Shown here: one piece after another, positions 43,939-53,675 of the stretch
Layout of the letters: each line of letters starts with the position of its first letter
Position numbering within the stretch: the stretch's first letter is position 1
Assembly (NCBI RefSeq): GCF_042665075.1
Contig: NZ_JBHTBR010000007.1
Span: 1-64,000, forward strand
Reading direction: 5' to 3'
DNA: 64,000 nt
Source: Hirschia litorea
GTDB taxonomy: Bacteria; Pseudomonadota; Alphaproteobacteria; Caulobacterales; Hyphomonadaceae
Program-made: the position numbers and the translations under genes
The notes under the pieces: model-generated
The model's database searches: none
What the model was told of the DNA's origin: nothing
Seen by the model: the letters and a program-made list of their open reading frames with translations, nothing else

Positions 43939-45111
43939 TTAAACCTCAAGAAGTGTCAGATGTTTCAAACCGTCTTTATTTGGCTCTACGCCGTGTCCTG
44001 GTGTGTCAGGAACGAAGAATTTACCTTTTTCCGTGGGTGCAACGCCGTCCAATAATGCGCCATTACGATGGTATATTGTGTGTTGAAACTCATGAGCTTC
44101 CGCGTTGACAACAACTGAGGTGCGCAGGCTAGCTGCCATAAATATCCCCAACCCAATTGTAGCATGCGGCATTATTTTGATGTTGTTTTCGCGAGCGATT
44201 TTCCCCATTCGAACAAATTGCGTAATGCCTGTATGGCCCATTTCTGGTTGGATGATTTGACAAGCTTTTAAGCGCTGTTTGAAATCCCACTCCGTACGCC
44301 ATTCTTCGCCTATCGCTAATGGTGTCTTCATAGTCGTACCAATTTCGATTTGGGCTTCAATGTCTTCTGGAATGGTTGGCGCTTCGATGAACCATGGATT
44401 GAACTGGCGAATTGACTCTTCCAATGCAATGGTTTCTGGAGCTGATTTGGTCCAGTGCATATCGAGAGCAATTTTGTGGTTTTCTCCCAGTCCAGCGCGG
44501 AGAGCTTCAAATTCACCGACGACATCACCTTTTGTTGTCGCGCTTATTGGGATTTTGAGATCGTCAAATCCCTTTTCTTTCCATGCTTGAGCAAGTTCAA
44601 CGCGTTCTTCTGTGGTCTTTTTCGGCAATCCTGAAACATAACCTTTAATTATGCCTGAGCCCGCTTTTCCTAAAGCCGCTTGAATGCTTTGGTTATTTGC
44701 ACGGGCGTGTAAGTCCCAGAGTGCTATATCTATTGCTGCAAATGTGTCCGCGAGGTAGCCGCCCCAATATCCACGGTTTCTTTGCAATAAATAAAAAGCG
44801 TCCCAGATTTTGTCAGGTGATTGGGGGGGGAGCGCTTTTAGATAGGGGCCGAAAAGGTCATCTATTAGCGCAGCTACGATTTTGGGCGCAACAAGACCGT
44901 AAGTTTCGCCCCAACCGACGACACCACTTTTATCTTCTATTCTAACAACAACAGATCTGTCACGTTGAGGGTAGACTGTTCCGTTAAAAGCGCGAACGAA
45001 ATGATGTTCATTGAGAATAATGTCATCATCAGAAAGGTCGCCAAGATAGGCGTCATTCGGTTCGCGCTCAAATACATATGCCTCAATTTTAGATATGGCG
45101 CTATGCATCAA
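43939..45111 (-). CDS. Enolase-superfamily sugar-acid dehydratase or cycloisomerase
   Basis: 390 aa (389 from the second Met), mandelate-racemase/muconate-lactonising type. The N-terminal cap includes RSVVVRIEDKSGVVGWGETY, then DIALWDLHARANNQ. Barrel residues: Lys in DDLKIPIS, metal ligands Asp in IALDMHW, Glu in WFIEAPTIPED and Glu in AIGEEW, and the catalytic His in KIMPHATIGLG. After LKI the usual second Lys of KxK is Pro, so the base may differ. The product would be a 2-keto-3-deoxy acid. It may act on galactonate, fuconate, arabinonate or an anhydro-sugar acid; sequence alone does not decide. Confidence 0.85.
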   Translation of the reverse strand: MMHSAISKIEAYVFEREPNDAYLGDLSDDDIILNEHHFVRAFNGTVYPQRDRSVVVRIEDKSGVVGWGETYGLVAPKIVAALIDDLFGPYLKALPPQSPDKIWDAFYLLQRNRGYWGGYLADTFAAIDIALWDLHARANNQSIQAALGKAGSGIIKGYVSGLPKKTTEERVELAQAWKEKGFDDLKIPISATTKGDVVGEFEALRAGLGENHKIALDMHWTKSAPETIALEESIRQFNPWFIEAPTIPEDIEAQIEIGTTMKTPLAIGEEWRTEWDFKQRLKACQIIQPEMGHTGITQFVRMGKIARENNIKIMPHATIGLGIFMAASLRTSVVVNAEAHEFQHTIYHRNGALLDGVAPTEKGKFFVPDTPGHGVEPNKDGLKHLTLLEV

Positions 45112-46006
45112 TTGTGTCCTTTGTCAGTTCTAGATTTTCGTACATTTCGAGAATAAGTTTTTTTGAAATGTCATCCAGAATTGGCAAGTTTTCTCTTACA
45201 TGATCTGTCTGGAAAATGCCGCGATGTTTTAGGATTAGTTTTGTTAGTCTCATACGGTAGGGCGCTTGCATGAGAAGGATAGGGAGGCTTTTCCCGTACA
45301 GGGCCAAGGCTTCATTTCTTTTGCCAGCTTGATACGCTTTTACGAGTGCCACGTGTAGTTCAAGAAGTTCAATAGCGGGCATTGTCGCGATTGCGCCGCG
45401 TTCCAATTCTTCAAATACATAGCGCGCCCCGCCACCACCGATGACGGCATCAATAGACTTCCCTACGCCTTTGCTAATCGCTGTAACCTTGGGGCCAGAC
45501 GGGATGCCTTCTTCTTTTACAAAGCGGATTGCTTCGACCTTCTCTGAAAGATCCAACATTTCCTCTGCTGACAGGTCAGCGCCACGCGGGGCGAATAGAT
45601 TTTGCAATACGATAGGAAGTCCGCCCGTTGCATCAGAGATTTTCTGGAACCAATGTTCAAACCCTTTTTCGGCCATTGAAGGCACTGCCATTGCCATTAT
45701 ACCTGTCGCACCAAGACTACTCATCAGGCTAGCCATTTCGACCATTACTGGTGCGTCATTCGAATTTACGCCGGCTATGATAGGCAGACGTCCTTCATTT
45801 GCTTCAACCACCGTCGCCATACACGCTGCACGCTCTTCGGCCGATAGTTGAATGTCTTCGCTGGCCACGCCAGGATAGACAAGTGCACTTGCTTCTGCGG
45901 AAATTGCGAACTTCACAACATTGGCAAGTGAAGTGTGGTCAACTTTATTGTCGTCAGTGAAAGGGGTAGGCACAACAGGCAGAACGCCAGAAAAATCTTT
46001 ATTCAT
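45101..46006 (-). CDS. DapA-family (DHDPS/NAL) aldolase or dehydratase
   Basis: 301 aa (beta/alpha) barrel. The Schiff-base Lys is in IRFVKEEG. VVPTPFTDDNKVD and YPGVASEDIQLSAEER form the binding loop. The strand that normally reads LYNVPSRTG reads LQNLFAPRG, so the usual catalytic Tyr is Gln. That change is also seen, from memory, in relatives that dehydrate keto-deoxy acids. The enzyme may therefore dehydrate rather than split its substrate. It is the first gene of the leftward operon and overlaps the dehydratase gene by 11 bases. Confidence 0.87.
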   Translation of the reverse strand: MNKDFSGVLPVVPTPFTDDNKVDHTSLANVVKFAISAEASALVYPGVASEDIQLSAEERAACMATVVEANEGRLPIIAGVNSNDAPVMVEMASLMSSLGATGIMAMAVPSMAEKGFEHWFQKISDATGGLPIVLQNLFAPRGADLSAEEMLDLSEKVEAIRFVKEEGIPSGPKVTAISKGVGKSIDAVIGGGGARYVFEELERGAIATMPAIELLELHVALVKAYQAGKRNEALALYGKSLPILLMQAPYRMRLTKLILKHRGIFQTDHVRENLPILDDISKKLILEMYENLELTKDTIDA

Positions 46007-46338
46007 TTTGGTTCTTCATATCCAAAGTTCGATCTGCAAAATTTGTTGTTTTGAATAAATTTTCATCGAAAGAGTTTTTCTTCCAAAACGTGGCTTGCGT
46101 CGAATTTTTCAGTATTTTGTTTCAATTATAGCAATATCAAGTTATTTAGAAACGTCTTGCATTGTCAATGTTAATTTTTACTCAGCGATTAATAACATCA
46201 TTTTAGGGAGTGAATCTGATTCTCCACTGCTTCCTCATGAGTTTACATCAGCAATATTGTTGCTATTAAAGATGCAAAAAGGAGAGTTGTGGCTTGTTCG
46301 TTTAGTTGAGCTGCAAGTTTTAGGGAGTGATTGAAGTG
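46007..46338. promoter_or_regulatory. Divergent promoter between sugar-acid operon and GH2 gene
   Basis: About 330 bases. Two copies of a TTGCTAT-type motif are seen: 46125-46138 (opposite strand TATTGCTATAAT) and 46260-46274 (TTGCTATTAAAGATG). An open frame of 79 codons at 46095-46334 has no support. Confidence 0.45.
46125..46138 (-). promoter_or_regulatory. TTGCTATAAT motif, sugar-acid operon side
   Basis: The opposite strand reads ATATTGCTATAATT, sharing TATTGCTATAAT exactly with 49421-49432. It lies about 120 bases upstream of the DapA-family gene. It contains TATAAT and might simply be a -10 box. Confidence 0.4.
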
Positions 46339-49242
46339 ATGATTGAATCTAAGAAAATGGGGAGCTATTTGCGTTGGATAGGTAGTTTGGGTTTATGCTT
46401 AGCGGCGGTTGCTTCTTGTCAGCATAGTTCACTTACTAAGATGAATACCCAAGCTGAGATAGCCAGTTTAGAAGACAACCAACTTCGTCAGACGGCGAAA
46501 ACATCTACCCATAAGCATTCCCTGTCTGGCCAATGGGCCTTTAAAACTGATCCCTATAAAAAGGGAGAGGCATTAGGATGGCAGAATGCCAATTTGGACA
46601 CGATGACTTGGGACATGATGGATGTACCTGGGGTGTGGGATGTTGTCGACGAATACCATGATTATACAGGTGATGCTTGGTATCGGACGTCATTCAAATT
46701 TGACCCTGCTTGGAGCGATAAACGCGTACGTTTGGCTTTTGATAGCGTCTACCACGACTCTGAGGTTTGGTTGAATGGTGAGAAGCTTGGAGAAAATAAT
46801 TTAGGGTTCATTCCCTTTAGTTTTGAAATTGACGAGTTTCTTGAAAGAGAGAACTCACTCGTAGTTAAGGTGAATAATCGGGTTAAACGTGGTGCAGTTT
46901 GGAACTGGGGAGGGATTCGTCGTCCGGTGTATCTGGAAATAACACCCCGGACTCATATCGAACGTGTTCACGTGTTTGCAGATCCGGATTTAGACACTGG
47001 CAGCGCGACATTAAACGTAAAAACCACGATTTCTTCGTCCGAGATACGCGAAGACTTTGCTGTAAAACTGTCCGTTCTGCGGGATGGTGAGGTTATTGCT
47101 GAGCAGGTCGCTGAAGGGACTCACACGATTGATGCTGGTGGTGAGTTGGAGGTAGCGACGTCTATCAATTTGCCATCTGATTTGGTTGAGCTATGGCACT
47201 TTAATGACCCTAACTTGTATAATATCGAAGCAAAAATAATTCAAAATGACGATGATGTTCATGTTTTGACGGACCGATTTGGAATTCGGAAGGTCGAAGT
47301 AAAAGGAGACCAGTTCTACTTGAACGGAGAGGCTGTTCGTTTAGTCGGCTTTAATATGGTGCCTGAAGACAGATTTGACGGGAATGCGTTGCCTTTGTCT
47401 CGTATTAAGGAAGATGTCGATTTGCTTAAATCGATGAATGCTAATTTTGCGAGATTGTCTGGCCCAAACTTACCAAAGGAGTACCTAGATTATCTTGATG
47501 AGGTGGGGTTCCTTCTCGTTGAGGAGGTCGGTTTATGGGGTAAGGACAGGATGGTAGACCCAAACCACCCGACACCCAAAGTATGGCTCGAAAAAATGGT
47601 TGAGGCGCGTTACAATCACCCTTCAATAGTTGCGTGGAGTGTGGGGAATGAAATTGGCGATTTGAACAAGAATCCATTGGCAAATGAGTATGTTCAAACA
47701 GCAATTGCCCACGCAAAAGAACTCGATCCTTCTCGTCTGGGGGTTTATATCTCTTATTCTGCCGATTTTCAGGAAAACGACCCGGCGCAGTTTTCCGATA
47801 TCATTATGTTTAACAAGTATAGTGACCATGAAGAACGCTTGAAAGTTGTGCGCAGCTATCATCCTGATAAGCCAATATTTTTCTCTGAAATTGGTACGAA
47901 ACTAGACTCTGAAGATCCAAATCTCTCTGAGATGGATCCAGAGGAGATGATGGGAGATTTGCGCAAATATCCTTATCTGATCGGAACGTCGTTTTTTGCC
48001 TTCAGTGATTACCGTAGCAATTGGAAAGATTCCAAACCAACATGGACAACGCCTCAATCTGAGAACCGAAGTTGGGGTGTATTAACTGCTTATAGAGAGC
48101 CAAAACGTGGATTTCATAAAATTCAAAAGTTTTATGCGCCTGTACAAGCTTTGCGAGTTGAAGACAGTGTTGGAAAACTCAACGTTAGTGTAGAGCCACG
48201 AGGAAAGAATACTTTCCCCGCGCATGTAATGCGAGAGTATAGTTTGGTTTGGCAAGCGCGTGCCGCTGATGGCAGTTTAATTGATGCTGGCATTCAAAAA
48301 CTACCGCCAATCTTTCCTGGTGATGATGCCTTTAAACTGTCTTTCGACCTCCCAAGTCAGTACGCGAGCGCTATTGTGAGCTTGATTGATCCGATGGGGT
48401 ATGAAGTGCTTTATGACCGTGTCGATCAGATTGTTCCTGAAAGTCCCGTTATAAGGGCTATCCACTCATCGATTGATACAATCCGTGTGGTATTTAACAA
48501 ATCAGAAAATGCGATTGAACATGAGCTGACATTGACCGACGAGGCGGGGAATGTGTTCACGAGTGGCCTGACAATCAATGAGTTTGCGGAAATCACTGGT
48601 TTGAATCCGTATACCCACTATAAGCTTGAACTGGTTGGTGTTAACCAAGCAGGGCGTAGTGCGCCTGCCAAAGTTATTGAGGCGACAGTCTCCACTGACA
48701 ATGATGAGTTGCCACCAGTTGTGTGGGATATTTCTGGCAAAATAGATGCGTTTCACATTGGCTATTCTTCTGAACGCAATGATTTTAGATACGAAATTAA
48801 GTATGGACTAGCTTCGGAAGAGTATACGCAAACAAACCTAATAGAGACGCATGGTGCCACGCGTATTCCAGCAATTGAAATCGGTAAGCCTCATTATTTT
48901 AAACTACGTCGATTGGTAACTGGACGCGTTGATAGTGAGTGGACAGATGAATACCGTGTAGAGCTTCTTGGCAGTGACGGTATTTTGCCTCCTAAGAATG
49001 CTAGTTTGATCAATGCGGATGGTGAGGCTGTGCTTTTGATGGAGCCGGTAGATCGTGCGACAGGATACAAGGTCGTGACCTATTCAGATTTAGGTCGTGA
49101 AGTTTTTGATGTGAATATCGCACAATCAAAGTTTGCAATTGTTGAAGGCATAGATTTGTCTACTGTTTTGAGGGCTGAAATCCATTCAAAGGATGAGTTT
49201 GGAAATGCTGGAGAAGCCGCGGCCTTAGAGTTACTGCGCTAG
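46339..49242 (+). CDS. GH2 glycoside hydrolase lipoprotein (beta-galactosidase/glucuronidase type)
   Basis: About 967 aa. Lipoprotein signal GSLGLCLAAVASC. Sugar-binding domain with WYRTSFKFDPAW and DSVYHDSEVWLNGEKLGEN, immunoglobulin-like domain, then a TIM barrel with acid/base Glu in WSVGNEIGDL and probable nucleophile Glu in IFFSEIGTK. From about residue 720, two fibronectin-III-like segments follow (NPYTHYKLELVGVNQAGRSAP and WTDEYRVELLGSD), ending near residue 967. It would trim beta-galactosides or beta-glucuronides from a polysaccharide at the outer membrane. ATG 46339 follows AGGGAG at 11 bases; GTG 46336 is the alternative. It is divergent from the sugar-acid operon. Confidence 0.85.
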   Translation: MIESKKMGSYLRWIGSLGLCLAAVASCQHSSLTKMNTQAEIASLEDNQLRQTAKTSTHKHSLSGQWAFKTDPYKKGEALGWQNANLDTMTWDMMDVPGVWDVVDEYHDYTGDAWYRTSFKFDPAWSDKRVRLAFDSVYHDSEVWLNGEKLGENNLGFIPFSFEIDEFLERENSLVVKVNNRVKRGAVWNWGGIRRPVYLEITPRTHIERVHVFADPDLDTGSATLNVKTTISSSEIREDFAVKLSVLRDGEVIAEQVAEGTHTIDAGGELEVATSINLPSDLVELWHFNDPNLYNIEAKIIQNDDDVHVLTDRFGIRKVEVKGDQFYLNGEAVRLVGFNMVPEDRFDGNALPLSRIKEDVDLLKSMNANFARLSGPNLPKEYLDYLDEVGFLLVEEVGLWGKDRMVDPNHPTPKVWLEKMVEARYNHPSIVAWSVGNEIGDLNKNPLANEYVQTAIAHAKELDPSRLGVYISYSADFQENDPAQFSDIIMFNKYSDHEERLKVVRSYHPDKPIFFSEIGTKLDSEDPNLSEMDPEEMMGDLRKYPYLIGTSFFAFSDYRSNWKDSKPTWTTPQSENRSWGVLTAYREPKRGFHKIQKFYAPVQALRVEDSVGKLNVSVEPRGKNTFPAHVMREYSLVWQARAADGSLIDAGIQKLPPIFPGDDAFKLSFDLPSQYASAIVSLIDPMGYEVLYDRVDQIVPESPVIRAIHSSIDTIRVVFNKSENAIEHELTLTDEAGNVFTSGLTINEFAEITGLNPYTHYKLELVGVNQAGRSAPAKVIEATVSTDNDELPPVVWDISGKIDAFHIGYSSERNDFRYEIKYGLASEEYTQTNLIETHGATRIPAIEIGKPHYFKLRRLVTGRVDSEWTDEYRVELLGSDGILPPKNASLINADGEAVLLMEPVDRATGYKVVTYSDLGREVFDVNIAQSKFAIVEGIDLSTVLRAEIHSKDEFGNAGEAAALELLR

Positions 49243-49280
49243 TTTCCCACTTTGGGTCTTTTTATTCATGGAAATCGGGG

Positions 49281-49315
49281 CTCCCGCACGGTCAAACTGT
49301 GCGGGAATTTTTTTA
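49281..49315 (+). terminator. Rho-independent terminator after GH2
   Basis: TCCCGCACGGT pairs with ACTGTGCGGGA (one mismatch), followed by seven or eight T. Strong and clear. Confidence 0.9.
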
Positions 49316-49383
49316 ATTCTCGTGCTTGCGCAAAACTCTCCGTCCTAACAACCGAAGTTTTCAACGTATTTCGCCGCATCAAT

Positions 49384-49400
49384 AATTGCAACGTGCAATT
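49384..49400. promoter_or_regulatory. Palindrome upstream of TonB receptor
   Basis: AATTGCAACGTGCAATT has perfect seven-base arms around ACG. It lies about 210 bases before the receptor start, next to the motif at 49423. Possible operator. Confidence 0.45.
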
Positions 49401-49422
49401 GACAACCTGCATAATTTATTTA

Positions 49423-49437
49423 TTGCTATAATAGCAC
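49423..49437 (+). promoter_or_regulatory. TTGCTATAATAGCAC motif
   Basis: TGCTAT-A-ATAGCA is a perfect palindrome with an odd centre. TTGCTATATAAGCAC at 54609-54623 differs only in the centre. Related half motifs lie at 46125 and 46260. Confidence 0.5.
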
Positions 49438-49610
49438 ATACTAAGTTCGATCAATAACGACGAATAAGGTCGAGTTCGAGCTTGGTACTGCAGCATTGTT
49501 ACGATGTTCTACTGCTGAATTAAGTACATGAAAATAAAAAATAAAACCGTATTTTATGCTTCATTCCATAGGGGTGGTTTGAAGCTAAAGCATGGTTAGG
49601 GGAGAATAAA

Positions 49611-52600
49611 ATGAAATATTTACATAAGAATAAGTTGCTGTCTGCTGCGTCATTAATAGCAATATATGCGTTGACTGCTCCAGTAGTGGCTGCGCAGGAC
49701 GCTCAAAGCGTTGAAAATGATGATGGTGGTGAAAAAGTTCTGGATACCATAGTCGTTAGAGGGATTGCGGGCAGTGTTTCGCAGTCTGTTTTAGACAAGA
49801 GAAACGCTTCTAAAATCGTAGACACCATCAATGCTGAAGACATCGGTAAATCTACAGACCAGAATATTGCTGAAGCATTAAATCGTGTTTCTGGTGTAAG
49901 TATGTCATCCGTTGACGGTGAAGGGGCTTTGATCTCGATACGTGGTGCTAGCCCAGATCAAACCGTCGTGACTTTGAATGGTGCCGCTTTGGGGACTACC
50001 GAGTTTGGGCAAGCTGTAGACTTGTCTAGCTATTCAGCAGACGTGTTGTCTAAAGTCGAGATTATCAAAACTCCAGCCGCAGATGATGAAGAGGGGTCTC
50101 TCGGTGGTTTGGTTAATCTGCAGACCCGCAAACCACTGGAAATCGATGAGGACGTTAGAAGTTTTTCTGTCCAAGGTCGATATAATGACTTGGCTGATGA
50201 GACGAATTATAAACTTTCAGGCGTCGTTTCTGAGAAGTTTTTCAATGACAAATTGGGTGTAATTGTTTCTGTAGTTGATGAGACAAACTCAATTAGACGT
50301 GATCAGATCCGCAATGATGATTTCCGTGCGCATAATACATGGGGGGCGACTGATCAAAATGGCAACTTCATTACAAACAGCTTTAATTTGGCAGACTATG
50401 ATTTAACAATGCCTGGAGCTGGCGCTACTCAAGAAGAGATAGCGGATTACAATTCTAGAATTGCAGCAGTAGGTAACCCTTATGACACTGCGATATGGGG
50501 TATTGCACCAACGCGTTCGCAATACAGCATTTTTAACGGGAAGCGCGATAGGCAAGCCCTTGATATTGGTACGCAATGGCAAATTACGGAGAAAACCGAT
50601 TTAACGGTAAATGTGAGTTATGCATCGCAAACCATAGATAATGTTACGGATGAAGTTGGTATTCGTACGCCCCAGTCAAATACTAATATGAACTTTAGGG
50701 CTGTTCTCGATGAAAATGGAAATGTGCCTATGCGGCAAGTTTACGTTGAGAATGATGACGGCGATTTGGTACCAAGTTTGGATGACGATAATAATCCAAT
50801 TATGGCACCAATATTTGCACACCCTTTGAGCGCTCCAGGGAATGTCTTTGGTATTGCGCCAACTTTTTCTGATCCGCAAGCTGATTGGTATGCTATTGAT
50901 ACGGATACTCGCACTTATACAAAAATTTTAAATCGTTTCCAGTCGGCAGATCTAAACTCCTCCATTGCTCGTTTTGAAAATGAAAGCAAAACTATTTCTG
51001 CTGAATTGAATCACGAGTTTACAGATAATTTGCGTGTAAAATTGGGGGCTAGTCTCCAGTCTGTTGAACGAATCCCAGACCAGCAAATCTGGATGAGTGT
51101 GCAGTCTCGAGAGAACCCTGATTATCTTAGATTCGCAGCCGGCCCAGTTGGGGCACCTGGAGGTATAGAGCCTGTCGGTACGGACTGTAGTTCAGGGCTT
51201 TGTCAGCCAATTGTTGGTACAAGTTTTATTGACCGCGGTCGGTATATCAATGAACCAACTCCGGAGGAAATCGCAGAAGCTGCGGCTGAGGGTTATGTTG
51301 GCGTAATTGGCAATTCTGTAACGAACAGAGGTAGTGATAATAGGTCATTGACTGGATACAATCCAGATGATGCTTTCGCGCAGTCAATTAACAGCCTATC
51401 TCAAACAGTTACGGCTGTTAAAGACGAGCAAACGACTGCCTTCATTGATTTAGACTATGATCTTAATAAATTCGGGCTAACTACTCTTGAGCTCGGAGGG
51501 AAGTATACAAAAAGAGAGAAGTTTACCGACGCACAAACAGGCAGTGTGACAAATACCAAAGTTGGTGTTTCCGTTGTCGACCCTGAGACGGGGCGGGAGG
51601 TGCTTGTAGGAAACAATTTAGATCAGACACCTATTTCCGGCTTTTCAAGAAGAGTTGGTGGTGATGGATTGTGGGCAAGTCTAGGTCTAAATCGCAATGC
51701 GTTGACAGATGACTTCGTTAGCTTTGACGCTGAATCTGTTTTCAATCTTGTCGCTGCCGATCCTAACTTAGCGATTGATATTGATGACTCAGCTACTCGC
51801 GGTGCTGATTTTGAGAATATAGCGCTGTACGCTAAACAAAACTTCTCATTTTATGACGATCGTGTGAGCGGTAATATTGGTGTCCGGTATGTTAAAACCG
51901 AAGTTGAGACGACAGGTGCGGGTGGTCTACGGGCGTTCAATGAAAGTTTTGGACGTAACCAACGTGTGCTTGATTTAGGGGTCTTAAGAAGCCTATCAGA
52001 TTCATCAAAACCAGAGTGTGCGGCATCCCCCATTTATGAAGGCGCTCAACTTAATACGTTTGACCAATATAGGTATTCTCGTATTGATGGGTTGGGAGTT
52101 GATACAAAGGGTACAGTTTCTTTCCTAGACGATACTAGGATTGACAATTTGGTTCCGGAGGGCGGATGTTTTGAGCCGCTTCTTGCTAATGCTGAAACGT
52201 TTTTGGCGGCAGGTGATGAAGGGCGTAATGCTCTCCTTCGTTGGAATAATGCATTTTTCACAAATAACTATTTTTGGACATTTGATGATGACCCATCCAA
52301 CGGAGCTGGTTTTGTTGTAACCGACCCAGGCGGCCCTGCTGAAGCGCTAACCAGCATTAACAACACTATCCATACAGTACCTACTGCAGGTTCGCATGAG
52401 TATGATGTGTTTTTGCCAAGCATGAATATAAATTGGGCGGTGACCGATGATGTTATTCTGCGTTTTGCTGCATCAAAGTCTATGACACGTCCGAACATTG
52501 ATAGTTTGAGGCCGGGTTTTCAGGTAAATGAAAATGGTTGGGGGAGTCCGGCAACTAAGTTTAGCACAGTAAACTTGTTCAATACTCAACTAGATCCATT

Positions 52601-53507
52601 GGAATCTATCAACATTGATACATCTGTTGAGTGGTATTTTGCGAAAGATGCATTGCTATCTCTTGGGTTGTTCTACAAAGATATTACGAACTTAGAAGAA
52701 ACCGAAGAACAAGTTGTCTATCTATCAGACATAAAAGGTGCAATTCAGAATGGTGAGGCGGTAGATGGGAATGGCTTAATTCTATCTGCTGATGAACTAA
52801 CGCACGACAATTGTTTTGCTCACATCACTGGGAGTTGGCAAGTCAGCAGGGATCCGCAGGATGTTGCAAATGCTATTTTCGGTAGTCCAGAGCAACACTG
52901 TGCAAGGTTTAATGCGAGTCAGGTCCGCAATGCTGCGGGTGCCGAAATATTGGGAATGGAACTACAATATACTCAAAATTACTCTTTCCTACCCGGCATT
53001 TGGTCGGGGCTAGGTGTTTCAGCGAACTACACCTATCAAGACAGTTCATTTGATGCGGAAGAGTCTAATTTGGTGCAAGGAGAAGTTCTTCCAAGCTTCC
53101 AGATTATTCGCACGCCTGAGCATTCTTACAATGTCACAGCCTATTGGCAGGATGGCGGGCATCAAGTGCGCTTAGCGTATGGTGGTGCGTCTGACGTTCT
53201 TTTGAACCGTGCATATGATAATGGTGCGCTCTGGGAGGAGGGACGCGAGACTCTGGATTTCTCAGCTTCATATGAATTGAGTGAAAATTTCTCGCTCACA
53301 TTTGATGCGTCGAATATTTTGGAGCAGCCTTTGCGTCAGTATTGGACGAGTCGTCAATTGGAACTTCCTACCGATGCTTTGGGAACAACTGACTTTGTAG
53401 CATTTGATGAAGGAAATGCTTTGGATGGTGAAGCTCCGAAGCACCGCACGGCGCTACTCTATAATACAGGTAGAATTTTCAGATTGGGCTTAAGAGCTCA
53501 ATTTTAG
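49611..53507 (+). CDS. TonB-dependent receptor, very large (1298 aa)
   Basis: Signal peptide MKYLHKNKLLSAASLIAIYA to VAAQ. TonB box DTIVVRGIAGSV. Plug EDIGKSTDQNIAEALNRVSG with IRGASPDQTVVTLNG. Long barrel ending FRLGLRAQF with terminal Phe. No STN domain. It is about 250-300 residues longer than the receptors at 16174 and 25887. The extra length sits in loops such as residues 560-640 and 760-900, which include Cys pairs (TDCSSGLCQP). Strong GGGGAGAA site before the ATG. It probably imports the oligosaccharide that the GH2 enzyme and the sugar-acid operon process. Confidence 0.93.
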   Translation: MKYLHKNKLLSAASLIAIYALTAPVVAAQDAQSVENDDGGEKVLDTIVVRGIAGSVSQSVLDKRNASKIVDTINAEDIGKSTDQNIAEALNRVSGVSMSSVDGEGALISIRGASPDQTVVTLNGAALGTTEFGQAVDLSSYSADVLSKVEIIKTPAADDEEGSLGGLVNLQTRKPLEIDEDVRSFSVQGRYNDLADETNYKLSGVVSEKFFNDKLGVIVSVVDETNSIRRDQIRNDDFRAHNTWGATDQNGNFITNSFNLADYDLTMPGAGATQEEIADYNSRIAAVGNPYDTAIWGIAPTRSQYSIFNGKRDRQALDIGTQWQITEKTDLTVNVSYASQTIDNVTDEVGIRTPQSNTNMNFRAVLDENGNVPMRQVYVENDDGDLVPSLDDDNNPIMAPIFAHPLSAPGNVFGIAPTFSDPQADWYAIDTDTRTYTKILNRFQSADLNSSIARFENESKTISAELNHEFTDNLRVKLGASLQSVERIPDQQIWMSVQSRENPDYLRFAAGPVGAPGGIEPVGTDCSSGLCQPIVGTSFIDRGRYINEPTPEEIAEAAAEGYVGVIGNSVTNRGSDNRSLTGYNPDDAFAQSINSLSQTVTAVKDEQTTAFIDLDYDLNKFGLTTLELGGKYTKREKFTDAQTGSVTNTKVGVSVVDPETGREVLVGNNLDQTPISGFSRRVGGDGLWASLGLNRNALTDDFVSFDAESVFNLVAADPNLAIDIDDSATRGADFENIALYAKQNFSFYDDRVSGNIGVRYVKTEVETTGAGGLRAFNESFGRNQRVLDLGVLRSLSDSSKPECAASPIYEGAQLNTFDQYRYSRIDGLGVDTKGTVSFLDDTRIDNLVPEGGCFEPLLANAETFLAAGDEGRNALLRWNNAFFTNNYFWTFDDDPSNGAGFVVTDPGGPAEALTSINNTIHTVPTAGSHEYDVFLPSMNINWAVTDDVILRFAASKSMTRPNIDSLRPGFQVNENGWGSPATKFSTVNLFNTQLDPLESINIDTSVEWYFAKDALLSLGLFYKDITNLEETEEQVVYLSDIKGAIQNGEAVDGNGLILSADELTHDNCFAHITGSWQVSRDPQDVANAIFGSPEQHCARFNASQVRNAAGAEILGMELQYTQNYSFLPGIWSGLGVSANYTYQDSSFDAEESNLVQGEVLPSFQIIRTPEHSYNVTAYWQDGGHQVRLAYGGASDVLLNRAYDNGALWEEGRETLDFSASYELSENFSLTFDASNILEQPLRQYWTSRQLELPTDALGTTDFVAFDEGNALDGEAPKHRTALLYNTGRIFRLGLRAQF

Positions 53508-53559
53508 CTCTCCAAAGTAATTCTCACACTTCCCAGTGTAGAGAGCTTATCTCAAACTT

Positions 53560-53594
53560 TAGCTACGGGAGTTATCTCTCGTAGCTATTTTTTT
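53560..53594 (+). terminator. Rho-independent terminator after TonB receptor
   Basis: TAGCTACGGGAG pairs with CTCTCGTAGCTA around TTAT, followed by seven T. Confidence 0.9.
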
Positions 53595-53675
53595 GGGTGG
53601 GTATTTTTAGCGATAGAGCGTATTGAGTGAATTAAAAGGGCTCTATTGGTTTCAGTTATAACATGAAATTTTGTA

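Noticed and set aside
46095..46334. 79-codon frame upstream of GH2
   Set aside because: It lies in a divergent promoter with repeated motifs. The translation has no recognisable signal or domain and there is no good start site.
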